DNA from: Nephrocerus scutellatus
Taxonomy: Eukaryota > Arthropoda > Insecta > Diptera > Pipunculidae
Reading direction: 5' to 3'
Length of the DNA: 64,000 bases
Assembly: GCA_947095585.1 (NCBI GenBank)
Contig: OX352761.1
Coordinates: 39,196,760 to 39,260,759, forward strand
Shown here: positions 28,601 to 39,432 of the stretch, piece by piece
How the letters are laid out: each line of letters begins with the position of its first letter
How positions within the stretch are numbered: the stretch's first letter is position 1
Program-made: the position numbers and the translations under genes
The notes under the pieces: generated by a model
Database searches by the model: none
What the model saw: only the letters and a program-made list of their open reading frames with translations
What the model was told of the DNA's origin: nothing

Positions 28601-29971
28601 ATCCATCGTTGAGGGACCCTGGTCCGGAATGAACTCCCAACGTCCCTTGGTGAACACATAGCGACCACCAGGCGGGGTCTGGGCGCGTTCTGCTTCTGTT
28701 TGGGCTGGCTGAGGTGCCGCTGCTTGTGAGGCTGGTTGGCGTTCTGCTTCTCGGCGGGCTGGCCGACGTTGTGTTTCTTGCTGGGCTGCCGCCTCCCTTC
28801 TGCAGATCAGCGAGTGGTGTCTGCCGTTGCAGTGTCGGCAGGAACTTTCGGATTGGCATCCGGTAGCGTTGTGTCCTGGCTGCAGACAGTTGAAACAGAC
28901 ACCTGTCGTTCTCGCGGCGTTGAGGCGCCGACTCAAGCCCAACTGCTTGAACTTTGTGCACTGGTATAGCCGGTGAGAGCCATGGCAATGGCCACATCGG
29001 TTCTCGGGAGCTGCAATGACGTGAGTCCGAGCAACAGAAAGCGTCTTGAGCTGCCGTGATCCACTTGCCTGTTGTCGACCAGAGGTTGAGGGTAGCTGGA
29101 TCTCTGTCGCCAAACTGTGGGCACGATGAGTCAAGAACTCGAGCAGGCCGGTGAGGGTGGGAATCTGTTTGGCTGGGCAATGCATGCACCAACCTTGCTG
29201 GGTCACCTTTGGCAAACGGGACACAACAATCGGGACCGTCAAAGCGTCCCAACTGGACACTGGTTGCCGCATCACTCGTAGTGCACGGAGTGACTCTTGC
29301 ACGGTGTCCACGATCCGAAGCAGGGCACTGGAGCATTCGTCCTGGGCTGCCTGCAGATTGAGGAGCCGAGAAACGTGGGTCTCGCACAACAGGCGTGGGT
29401 TGTCGAACCTCTCTTGAAGCTTACTCCAGAGCTCTTCGTAGCCGCCGGAGTAAATGTTGCCGACGAGGCCTACGCTGCCAGGCAGGACAGCGGCACGAAG
29501 CTTCTGTAACTTGTAGGCGGGCGCCAGCTCCGTGTTGTGCACCAGACTCTCGAATGCATCTTTAAATGCTAGCCAATTATGCAGATGGCCATCGAACGTC
29601 GGTATTTGCACCGACTCAAGTTTCATCTCCACCTTTGGCGTGGTTGAGCTGTGATGCTGTGGTGGAGAAGCCGGCGCGAGTTTCGCCAGATTTTGGAGGG
29701 CGTTTTGTCGTCTGCCCAAGACCATCAAGACGTTATTATACTGCTCGTCCACGACTGCCAGCAGATCATCGTGGGCCTGAAGGCCCTCCGGTGTGGCATC
29801 GCTCACCAATGCCGTGTGTGCCACCAGAAAGCGTGCATAGTGTGCTTCTATCTGGCGCTGTTCCAAGTGGATTTGGACCTCATCCAAAGCCGTCACGTCC
29901 ATACTCACAATGCGGTCGTGCACCCGCTTGATGGCGGTGCATGCTGACGTGCGTCGATTCAAGTCAGCCAT
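28601..29971 (-). CDS. BEL/Pao gag polyprotein
   Basis: A 457-codon frame beginning MADLNRRTSA. Residues about 110-280 resemble the DUF1759 gag region of BEL/Pao (IPTFDGHLHNWLAFKDAFES, KLQKLRAAVLPG, LWSKLQERFDNPR). The C-terminal part has a Cys/His region: CGHCHGSHRLYQC, the knuckle CFNCLQPGHNATGC and CRHCNGRHHSLIC. Gag would assemble particles and bind RNA. The frame ends at the single UGA described separately and continues in phase into pol. No other defect is seen. Confidence 0.93.
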
Positions 29972-30346
29972 GTCGACTATCGATCACTTCACTAACAAGT
30001 CTCAAATAGGCTGGTGAACTCGGTTCACAGTAACCCAAGCAGAAGGCAAAGGGCAAGACACGAAGACGCGAAGGCAATAAGTGTTGCCAAAACTACACAG
30101 TAAATTGCTAGGCGACTGTGGCCGCATGCGCACATATCCCGAGGAACGAACCGTGGGACAAGCGTGTCCACAAAGCACAAACTAAATCACAAATTTAATT
30201 TAAATAGAGAGAAACAACAGTGGGACAAGCGTGTCCACAAAAGCACGAATAACAAACCGTTGGACAAGAGTGTCCACACAAGCACAAATTAAACTGAACT
30301 TTAATTTAATTTAAATTAATCATACCTCACAGGGGGCACCAAATTT
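29972..30346 (-). other. BEL/Pao 5' leader with hairpin repeats and primer-binding site
   Basis: Between gag and the end of BEL-like sequence lie three copies of a GTGGGACAAGCGTGTCCAC hairpin motif (30153, 30220 and a variant at 30259), followed to the right by an AT-rich stretch. TGGTGCCCCCTGTGAGG (minus strand, plus coordinates 30325-30341) is where a tRNA primer-binding site is expected. The 5' LTR that should follow is absent. Confidence 0.65.
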
Positions 30347-30364
30347 ACGGCGGCCTCCCATAAT
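30344..30364 (-). other. 21-bp scrap identical to BEL integrase
   Basis: TTTACGGCGGCCTCCCATAAT here is identical to 25200-25220, inside the integrase GLWEAAVK coding sequence. It sits exactly between the primer-binding site and the right 401-bp repeat, where the 5' LTR should be. Confidence 0.85.
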
Positions 30365-30762
30365 TTGCTATTGCTTCGATTCGAGATTAATAATAATAAT
30401 ATTCGGCGCGACAGGTCAAGACAAGGCCTAGCTTCTCGCGACCATTGGTGCTGCGCATGTTAATTTTTGGACACAAATGAAAGGGACCTACAATTTAAGA
30501 CCGGATCCGAACGGCGAATTGAGAAGCTTTCCGTGACAAGTTATTACTCTTGGAACGTTTGTCACCCATTCGCGAGAGGTGGGACACCGTGAAAAATACT
30601 TTTGGTGTTGCTGGGATTCGAAGCTGAACCTCCTGCTCAGCAGCCATGTGCACTTCCACTGAGCCACGGCGCCCACTCGATTCGAAATTGGGCCGGCCTA
30701 ATACCAGCGGCTGAAATCTCGAATCCTAGGAAACTAATTTGTTTCTCACCGAATATGCATTT
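30362..30762. repeat. Right copy of the 401-bp direct repeat flanking the BEL element
   Basis: Near-identical to 23374-23774, offset by 6,988 bp. It contains the end of the gypsy RT YIDD region's downstream sequence and the SINE. On its right the gypsy RT continues without a break. Confidence 0.9.
30385..30676 (-). mobile_element. tRNA-derived SINE (copy 3)
   Basis: Same SINE, same insertion site and same TCGATTCGA flanks (30376-30384 and 30677-30685) as the 23.4-kb copy. It is therefore a duplicate of that insertion, not an independent one. Confidence 0.92.
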
Positions 30763-31410
30763 GCTTAAATTAATCACCAGACCGGCGTCCTGTAATCGCT
30801 GAAATATGATTTTCAGGTGTTCGATGTGCTGGTCGCTGAAGGATGATGCCACTAAAACATCGTCGATATAGAGAAAAGCAAATTTGACGTCACGCAAATC
30901 GAATGAATTAAGCGCTGGAATGTTTGAGCCGCATTTCGTAGACCGAATGTCATCCGAGGGAACTCAAACAAACCGAACAGGGTACATATGGCCGTTTTTC
31001 GATATCTGCCTCATCAATTGGAATCTGATGATATGCTCGGACGAAGTCTATCTTCGAGAAAATATGACAACCCTCCAATTGATGGCTGAAGTCCGTTATG
31101 AACGGTATTGGGTATCGGTCGGGCTTCGTTTTTTGGTTTAGACCGCGATAGTATCCGCAGAGCCTCCAGCTATGTGAAGAGGACTAGCCCAATTGCTCTT
31201 GGACAGTCGACATACGCCTTGTTTTAACCAGAGGTCGATTTCTTTTTTAGCTATGTTAATTTTTTCTGTGTTGAGTCGTCGAACTTTCGCTGAACACTGT
31301 TTCGATTTTGTGTACAACGTTATGTTTAATCGTATTGAGCGTCGGCGTTTCGTGAGTGATTTGCTTGAAATTCTGCAGTAAATTGCGGATGTGTGGATTG
31401 CATGCATCCA
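30690..31410 (-). pseudogene. Ty3/gypsy reverse transcriptase, N-terminal and palm part
   Basis: The minus strand reads, across frame changes, KVRRLNTEKINIAKKEIDLW, SKSNWASPLH, a YHQIPIDEADI-type block (near 31040) and FLYIDDVLVASSFSDQH (about 30865-30815) with both catalytic Asp, then GLVINLSKCIFGEKQISFLG. At least three frameshifts lie between 31140 and 30900. The reading continues, after the SINE, in the copy at 23.37 kb. This polymerase would copy element RNA into DNA. Confidence 0.88.
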
Positions 31411-31499
31411 ATTTTATTGTTGTTAGTTGATATTACGGTAAGAAAATTAAGGTTCCACTTTTTGACATTGAAGTCAGTGGGTCAATCAATTTCTTATTT

Positions 31500-31762
31500 T
31501 TCACGTCGACTAACAGACCGTAATGTAGCAGAAAATCGGCTCCGATTATGCATCTGTCAACGTTAGCGATCGTAAACTTCCAAGCCTTAGACCTAAATTC
31601 AATGTAAGGTTTTTTGTGCCGAATGTTTCAATCGATGTCGAATTTGCCGCGAATAATTTTAGGTCTGATTTTATGTATTTGTCCTTTGACGTTGTAGTTA
31701 TGACCGAAACGTCAGCTCCGGTGTCGATAAGGCTGTTTTGTGGTAAGTTCGAATACAACTAG
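31500..31762 (-). pseudogene. Ty3/gypsy protease remnant
   Basis: The minus strand contains NSLIDTGADVSVITTTSKDK, with the DTGA active site of a retroviral-type aspartic protease and the LFAANSTSIETFG strand typical of gypsy elements. It lies between gag-like sequence on the right and RT on the left, as expected. The frame breaks near 31600. Confidence 0.85.
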
Positions 31763-32513
31763 GCGGCAATTTGAATGGTGATGAGTGATGAGCCTATTGG
31801 TTTTCCGGTCTAGCCGAAGTTAAATTTTGATCGAACATACACGGCTTAGAAAAGTTTTTAGCATTGGCTCCGAATTTAAAGTGATACCAGCAATTTGGTA
31901 AAGTTTTGAACTGTGAGTCAGATCGAGATTTGCTGCGCCAATGCCGATTGTCATTAGTTTGCGGTCGATGCGCGGCTCGAGATTTTATTATTGGACCAAT
32001 TATCGAAACGCTTTGTTAAAGCATCAATGCGCGCCAACAATAAGTGGTTGGAATCACTTACCGCAGGTCGAGACTGTTTGGAAATATTATAAATGCCTAC
32101 GGGACTGTGAATTTCTATAATTTATACGCACATGCGGCTACTTTGTTCAACTCGTTTTCTTCCATGCAGGATAATATCTCTTGAAAATTTGTAGGCAATC
32201 GCTGCAACCACAAATTTCATAAAACCGGCTCATTGATTTGGTTTACTGAGAGTGCCTGCATTTCGCGTAGTGCACGTAGTAGCACGACTTGTTGAGACTG
32301 TTTGGAAATATTATAAATGCCTACGGGACTGTGAATTTCTATAATTTATACGCACATGCGGCTACTTTGTTCAACTCGTTTTCTTCCATGCAGGATAATA
32401 TCTCTTGAAAATTTGTAGGCAATCGCTGCAACCACAAATTTCATAAAACCGGCTATTGATTTGGTTTACTGAGAGTGCCTGCATTTCGCGTAGTGCACGT
32501 AGTAGAACGACCA
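31763..32513 (-). pseudogene. Ty3/gypsy gag remnant with a 224-bp tandem duplication
   Basis: The minus strand shows a gypsy-type capsid end: ALREMQALSVNQ, NLWLQRLPTNFQEILS and MEENELNKVAACAYK. This stretch is present twice, from 32071 and from 32295, offset by exactly 224 bp, with few differences. A 224-bp unit shifts the frame, so gag is dead. The 5' side stops at 32513, where a TTTCACACGACC-family fragment begins; no 5' LTR was found. Confidence 0.75.
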
Positions 32514-32567
32514 TAGACGAAAGTGACTGTTTCCAACGCTATAAAATACCCTGAAAGTATGCGTTGT
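32514..32567 (+). mobile_element. TTTCACACGACC element, left piece (copy 3)
   Basis: CGACCATAGACGAAAGTGAC, CTATAAAATACCCTGAAAGT and GTATGCGTTGTTCCCA match the other copies. The rest of this copy (CATTTTGCATTGCGCATAAC onward) resumes at 36224, after the LINE insertion. Confidence 0.75.
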
Positions 32568-32580
32568 TCCCAAAATTATT
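32568..32580. repeat. Left target-site duplication of the 3.6-kb LINE
   Basis: TCCCAAAATTATT here pairs with TCCCAAAAGTATT at 36211-36223, 12 of 13 identical, and is followed by the element's poly-T (minus-strand poly-A) run. Confidence 0.8.
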
Positions 32581-35500
32581 ATTTTTTTTTAAAGACTCAT
32601 TGCCAAGGGATAAGTCCCTGAATGACTTTCGTCACGGCAATCAGTTGGGCTAAGCCCTTTATTAAAATTAAAAATTAAAAATTCGAAGGAATGTGATTTA
32701 CAATATAATACATTCCTCACGATTGTAGCCGGTTTCAATTTATTTTCTCAGAATTATCTCTGATTCATTGAAAAAAGCAATACGAAAAAACGAACAAGAA
32801 ACTAAAACGACGCGAGTATTCTTTTATCAATTCTTTTATCAATGAATCATGGTCAGGGAAAACTACAAAAAACCTTGACCAAGAAAATATTACAAAATAA
32901 ACAACAAATATTATAAATAATACAAGAAATACAATCAATAATAATTTTTTTATATAAAATAATCGTATCCTCTAATGAACACTACGGTCGTCCTTCAGGA
33001 AGTTGTTGACAGCTATTTTGAAGGCCTGTAAATTATAAGATTCGGGAAATACGGAGTCGACCAATTGATTCCAAATCGAAGTCACTCTCGGATAAAAGGA
33101 CGATTTGAAGTGTTGGGTTCTACATGAGAAAGGTTTTAAGGCAAATCTATGTTGATTAGACCTCAAACGAGTGTTAACGTTGGTGACAAAAAGACCTGGG
33201 AATAGAGAACGGGTTTCTGAAGAACATCTACCGTTGTACAATTTGTAGAAAACAGATAAAGCTCCAACATTACGTCTATGCTCCAAAGAATCAAGAGATG
33301 AAGTAATGGTTCATCGTTTATCAAACGGATAACTCTATTTTGAATTCCATCAAGATGAACCAAATGCGATCTTGGAGCCCCACACAAATGAATTAAATTA
33401 TAAAATTGGTCTAACATAAGATTTATATAATCTTAATACTTCAGAGGGGCTGAAGAAAAAATTACAACGTCTTATAAAGCCCAAGCATTGGCTCGCTCTT
33501 TTTGAGATTTCATAAATATGTTCCTTCCAGGAAAGTTCACTAGATACTTTCAAACCTAACATCTTAAGTGAAACTGATCTCGCAATAGTGGCACCATTAA
33601 TTACTGGTGCTACGTAATGTTGAATTGCCTTTTGAGAAAAAAGACAAGCCTGGAATTTATTTGGGTTAAATTCCATCCTATTAGATCTTCCCCAATCAAG
33701 AATGACTTGAATGTTCGACAGAATTGTCGAATTCATTAATTCACGCGAACCAATCAAGCGAGAATTGCATTCTTTTTGACTAACAAACTCCATGGAAGCC
33801 GATAACGTCGTAATATCAGCAAATGAGTGGATATCACATGTTGTAGAAGACAACAAGTCATTGATATATATTAAGAATAATGTTGGCGATAAGGATGACC
33901 CTTGAGGAACGCCAGCATTGATCTCACGCGAAGATGAGGAAAAACCATTCAATACCACTTTTATTTTGCGGTTCCATAAATAATCCTCAATCCATGTAAT
34001 GAGAGAGGGGTGTAAGTTGAGCGCACGAATCTTATTAATAAGACAAATATGCCAAACTCTATTAAAAGCCTTAGAAATATCCAAGGACACAACGCTTGAT
34101 TCGCCTAGATTTTCAATTCTTCGCTCCCAACAATGAGTCATGCACGTCATTAGTTCACCTGAAGATCAATTTTTTCAAAATCTATACTGAACATCGGATA
34201 AAAGAGCATTCGAATCCAGATAGTTCATTCGTCTGAAATTAATGATAGATTCCATTACTTTTGATAAAACTGACAACATAGCAATAGGGCGGTAGTTAGT
34301 AGGTGCAGATTTATCACCTTTTTTCGGGACGGGTTGAATATTAGCTATTTTCCAAATTGACACCTGTCTTCATTGAGAGATAAAACAATTTGCTAAGCGG
34401 TTTTGCCAAAGAATGATGACATCTTTTCAATAATAATGGTGGAATACCGTCGGGTCCAGTTGCTTTATTGGGGTCAAGTTCTTTAAGAATTTTGGAAACA
34501 ACCCGACGACGGAAATAAATTGAAGACATACCTGGGCCTACATTCGGGAGAATTGGTGGACTTTGGTTAGAAAATGGAAGGGTTGACGCACTAGCAAAAT
34601 GCGAAGCTAAGAGATTTGCCTTCTGAATATCAGTTTTATAAAGAATACCATTATGGAATACAGTAGGAACAGAAGAAGTCTTTTCAGCAAAGTTTCTTTT
34701 AACCATTGCTGCAAATGACCAAAAGCTTTTAATGTTTGAATCAGAATCTAGAATTTTCCGCATGCTATCTCAAATCTTTTGGTCATTTATTATTTTGGAC
34801 CTGTTAATTATAGCGTTAGCTCTATTTCTGGCTATTCTAAACTTATCAAGGTTTTCTACGGATGGGCAATTAACGTAGTCCAAATGGGCTGATTTTTTAC
34901 TCGCGACTGCTGACCTGCAGTTATCATTAAACCACTTATTCTTACGAATATTGCTTTTCTTAAAGGAGGAAGGAATGAAATTTTTCATTCCTAGCAGAAT
35001 GGTTGACGTGATCAGTTGAGATGCTTCATCAGCATTATTGTTGGAAAAGCAGGTTGACCAATCAAATGAGCTAAAAAATTGATTCAGGAGCTCCCAGTTA
35101 GCATTTTTGAAGTGCCAGAGTAGCCTTTTACTTGTTGACTCTACAAGGGTTGGGGTTATTGAAAATTTGGCTAATACCAGAGCGTGGTCGGAAAGACCTA
35201 ATGGAGCAGATAAATCAATTGAATATTTATCTGGCATAGAAGTTAGAAATATATCTAATAGGTGAGGTGATTGACCAGTTGTATCGGGATATCTAGTTGG
35301 CTTATCGACGAGTTGTGTTAGAAGATTGGTATCTGAAAATAGTTCTGCAGATTAACCTGATCGATCTCTCAGATTCGAATATGTCAACCAAGAATCATTA
35401 TGGAAATTAAAATCTCCCAAGACTACTAATTCTGAAGTTGGCGAGAATTCGTAAATCTTGTCAATTTTTTCCGATAAATTATCAAATTCAATAATAGTGT

Positions 35501-36210
35501 CATCAGGTGACAAATTAGGACTACGATAAAGGGAACAAATAAACATTGAATGGTTTGCAATTATAATTTTAATCCATATCGTATTGAACAAGGGATTATA
35601 TTTCGGAACATTAAAATTAGGAACACTAAAACATATATCATCTCTAATAAAGAGAACAACCCCTCAATCCGGAACCAAACAGTCGACACGAAAATACCCC
35701 GGACATTGAAAATCATTAGGGGTACCCATAAAAGAAACCTGCGTTTCACATAAACTAAGAACCGCAAGTTTATTCGCGTGAAGATGCGCTACGATGGAGT
35801 TAAAATTACCCTTAAAGCCGCGAATATTAGTGAAATGAATTTCAAAATAAGAATTCATTTCACAAAGTAAAAATAACGAAATACTCGAAAAAATATGATA
35901 AATAAATTAAAATAAAAACAATTAAAAATTACAACAATAAGAAGATTTTTTAAAAGACAACAGCCCAACAGAAAATCGCAACGAATGCGCTTGTAGTACC
36001 AGGCCTTACAAACGAAAGAGTCACGAAAAATCAGTGAGCCGATAGGCTTTCCAAAAAATTCAACTTAAATAAATACTTGTATAAAATTCCAATTTGATCT
36101 TGTTAAGAAAGTGGATAGCTTTCTTTATCAAGCAGAGCTAGGTTCGGTCTTGTCCAAGATCAAGAATTAACACGTTTCGTAGTTATCCAAGTCCAGCAAA
36201 CATGCATGTA
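32581..36210 (-). mobile_element. CR1/Jockey-type LINE, near full length, minus strand
   Basis: A 3,630-bp minus-strand insertion between 13-bp target duplications, with a poly-A tail at 32582-32590. It inserted into a copy of the TTTCACACGACC element, whose sequence reads through when the LINE is removed. Only an EN-RT coding region is recognisable (35858 down to 32972), preceded by about 350 bp of AT-rich 5' leader. No ORF1 is evident, so either this is a short form or the 5' end is truncated. Confidence 0.88.
32972..35858 (-). pseudogene. LINE EN-RT ORF, multiply frameshifted
   Basis: The endonuclease start (35858-35350) shows FTNIRGFKGNFNSIVAHL, VLSLCETQ, FICSLYRSPN and VVLGDFNFHND. The reverse transcriptase (34760-33400) shows ELDPNKATGPDGIPPLLLKR, PVPKKGDKSAPTNYRPIAML, VVSLDISKAFNRVWH, INAGVPQGSSLSPTLFL and HSFADITTLS, where the second catalytic Asp of FADD is replaced by Ile. 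The C-terminus (33286-32972) shows FYPRVTSIWNQLVDSVFPES. At least six frame changes or stops separate these pieces. The motif style (LSPTLFL, HSFAD) matches the LINE at 42.3-45.3 kb, so the two belong to the same group. Confidence 0.88.
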
Positions 36211-36223
36211 TCCCAAAAGTATT

Positions 36224-36316
36224 CTTAAAAAATTCATTTTGCATTGCGCATAACCAGTTTAGCAGAAAACCCGGTTTTGTTCTAATGAAAAATAGAGTAC
36301 ATTACTCGCTTAAAAG
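36224..36316 (+). mobile_element. TTTCACACGACC element, right piece (copy 3)
   Basis: CATTTTGCATTGCGCATAAC, GTTTAGCAGAAAACCCGGTT and AATAGAGTACATTACTCGCT continue the copy that begins at 32514. LOA-type sequence follows directly at 36319. Confidence 0.75.
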
Positions 36317-36318
36317 TG

Positions 36319-39300
36319 CTGCCAAACCGGTTTATTGCCCAAAAACCTTCGGCAATAAGGTGAATCCTAAGACCCAAGTATCGAAACCCGGCCAATCGGT
36401 ACATGGCAACGAGAGGTAAGGTAAACCATTACAGGCCAGAACATCCAAGAAACATGGTCTCGAAACAGCAAAACCTATCCAGCCAGGCTTACAACTGGTA
36501 AATCGCTCTTATACAAGAGCCATGGACCAATAAGGGTAGAATTCAGGGCATCCCAAATAAAATAGGTAAGTTGATTTACAGCAAAATTGACGAGTGACCA
36601 AGGACAGCTATCCTATGTCGCCACCAGTATAATATCTATTCCATAAATCAATTTATTTCCAGAGACATAACCGCGATATCTTTAGCGACGCACACAACTC
36701 ATGGTAGCATGAGCATCATCAACTTTGCCGCTGCCTATTTCCCAGGAGATGATGAAGAATCTCCACCAAAAACAACACAAACACAAACAAAAATTTGTGA
36801 TCGGATGCGACGCAAATGTACAACACGTAGTCTGGGGAAGCACCGACACAAACACAAGAGGTAAACGTAGTTATAAATAACGTGGGGAGTGAAGCAAGAT
36901 TCATAAACGCCATAAGGAGAGAAATTCTGGACCATTATCCATTGTAAGAATCTCCAAGCATATCAATTGGCAAGTCTTTCAAGACACACTGCAAGCAAAC
37001 TTGACTGGTATTAGTACCCGAATAAGCTCGATTGCCGATCTAGACTCCACGGAAAACGACATTACCGAGTCAATCATAAATGCCTGCCACACAAGCTATC
37101 CTGCGACACCCGAGTCAAAGGTACGAGAAATGTTTCCTGGTGGAACCACGATGTCAAGGTTAAGAAAAGAGAAGTTCGAATTTCGACGGCCTATTGAACT
37201 TCCCTTACTAATATTTGCACTAAGAAGCAGCAAAAGAAATAGCTGGAGAGAATTTTGTGGGTCACAAAGCTCTCTCCCTCGACCATAAAAATCCACTCGG
37301 GTCAGTCAAGAAACCCAACGGTGAATTGACAACCACAAGATACGAAACTCTCGACTGCCTAGTAAAAAGCCACAAGTCGGGAAGACTTCTTAATACTGGG
37401 AGACGATGAAGAGAACGAGGATATAAACTCACATTCTTATATCATTCCAATCGAGGCCAATCCAATTATTCCTAGAGGCGCTCAAAAAGCATCTTCCCTA
37501 TTGGTGGAGACGGAGTCTACCCAATTCTGCTTTGGCCTTCATCAGATAGAATTTCTACTCGTAAAACTCTACAAAGCCAGCTACAGCCTAGAATACGTTC
37601 CAAGGTGGTGGAGAGAAGTGCAAGTGATTTTCTTACCAAAGGTAGGTAAAAAATCTCCCGGAGATACCAGGTCCTATAAACCAATCAGCCTATCTTCATT
37701 TTTACTTAAATCCATGGAGAAGATATTAGGTCACTATATAAAATCTAATGTACTCTAAACCCCAGCCAGCACGCATATCAGACTGGAAAATCAACAGAAA
37801 AAGCACTGCATGAGCTGACAGACGAAATCGAAGACACACTTCGGAACAAAGAAATGTTAATGTCTTCATAGACATTCAAGGCGCTTTTGACACCACTAAC
37901 TTCGAAGTGATTCAATCACAAGCCAGACACAAGGGTATTGACTCCTCAATCATAGGATGGTTATAAACATGATAAGAGGTAGGAGAATTCGAGCCTCGTT
38001 CGGTGACGAAATCATCACTGTAGCGGCAACTAGAGGCTGCCCACAAGGCGGAGTCCTGTCACCTCTTTTGTGGCTGCTGGTGATGAACCAGTTACTCTCT
38101 AGACTTAAGAACAATCGCGTCACTAACATTGGCTATGCGAATGACCTCGTCCTCACGGTTCGGGGCAAATTCGAGAGTACAATAGCAGAACGAATGCAGT
38201 TTGCTTTAAAACTAGTAAACGAATAGTGTAAAGAGGTGAACATAAGCGTCAATCCAGACAAAATAGTGTGCACCATCTTCACAAAGAGAAGAAGAATAAA
38301 TCTTCCTACACTGAATTTCCAAGGCAAGGTCCTCCAAATAATGCCGAAGCTAAATATCTGGGAGTTATGTTGGACCAAAAACTAACATGGAATTCCCATA
38401 TGACATACATTATTAACAAAGCTAATAAATCTTACTACACATGCCAACGCATGTTCAACAAAACGTGGGGAATAAACCAGTAAATGACTCTAGAGCATTA
38501 TCAGACCCAAGCTGACATACACAGCCCTGATATGGTGGCCAAAAACAGAGTAATCATAGACACGCTTAAAACTCAATAAGGTCCTAAGACTCATTTGCCT
38601 TAGTTCAACAGGTGCCATAAGGACCTGCCCAAAGGCATCGCTCGAAAAGATTCTAGGACTAACACCACTTCACATACACATTTAAAGTGAAGATGGCTTA
38701 AGACTCTCTACTCTTAACATAATCAGGTTAAAGTAAATAGACCAGGACATACAAACATCATTTCCAAAATAAACTTGGAATATGGAATTGTCCTACAATC
38801 AGACTCAATGACAAAAACAACTGATTTCCAAAGGAACTTCTTAGTAAGAATTCCCGAGCGCAGTCAAGTTGCAAATATCATCAATAACCTCCCCCACCAG
38901 GCATCCATCTGGTACACAGACGGATCTAAAACAGACAGGAATAGGAGCCGGAGTATCCGGACCCAGAACCACACTGCGAATACCCCTGATCTCAGATAGC
39001 CAGGCGGCACTACTTGCACTAAAAGGCCCTATTTTCAACACTAGAACAACGTGGAGCTGCTACTGCCACTTAAAACTATTGGCCAAAACTAATAAAATCA
39101 CCCTATGTGGTCTCCAGGGAACTCTGGCATTGTAGGGAACGAGGCAGCAGATCTTTGCGCAGGAGAAGACGCAGAAAGCATATTTACTGGGCCAGAACCA
39201 AACATTGCTTACTCCTTTCGCCACCTCAAAAACAAGATTAAGGCTATAGAGTTACTCTGAATAAGCAGCCTAACGGATTTTCTGCAAGTTTCTGTTTTAT

Positions 39301-39432
39301 TATTACTCCATGCATTAACCGACATCGGATCATCTTGATTGCAATTAGAAATATTTCGGTGCAATACACCAACCAGCTCGTTTAAATGTCTCAATCTCTT
39401 TCTTTTTCTATCGTGGGCTAACAATGCCATCG
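36319..39432 (+). pseudogene. LOA-type LINE ORF2 remnant, first copy
   Basis: Fragments in order: endonuclease (ALIQEPWTNKGRIQGIPNK at 36505-36560, AAYFPGDDEESPP at 36727, CDANAQHVVWGSTDTN-like sequence at 36805), and reverse transcriptase (WWREVQVIFLPKVGKKSPGD at 37610, FLLKSMEKIL, RGCPQGGVLSPLLWLLVMNQ at 38033). The catalytic box at 38134 reads YANDL instead of YADDL. An RNase H follows, WYTDGSKTDR (38910) and SDSQAALLALKGPIF (38990), an arrangement typical of the LOA clade. Many stops and frameshifts are shared with the second copy. From 36571 onward the sequence is repeated head-to-tail starting at 39433. Confidence 0.88.

Noticed and set aside
28188..29387. 399-codon second minus-strand frame overlapping gag and pol
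   Set aside because: Overlaps genuine gag and pol in another frame; its composition (Arg/Ser/Pro-rich) is typical of an out-of-frame reading of GC-rich coding sequence.
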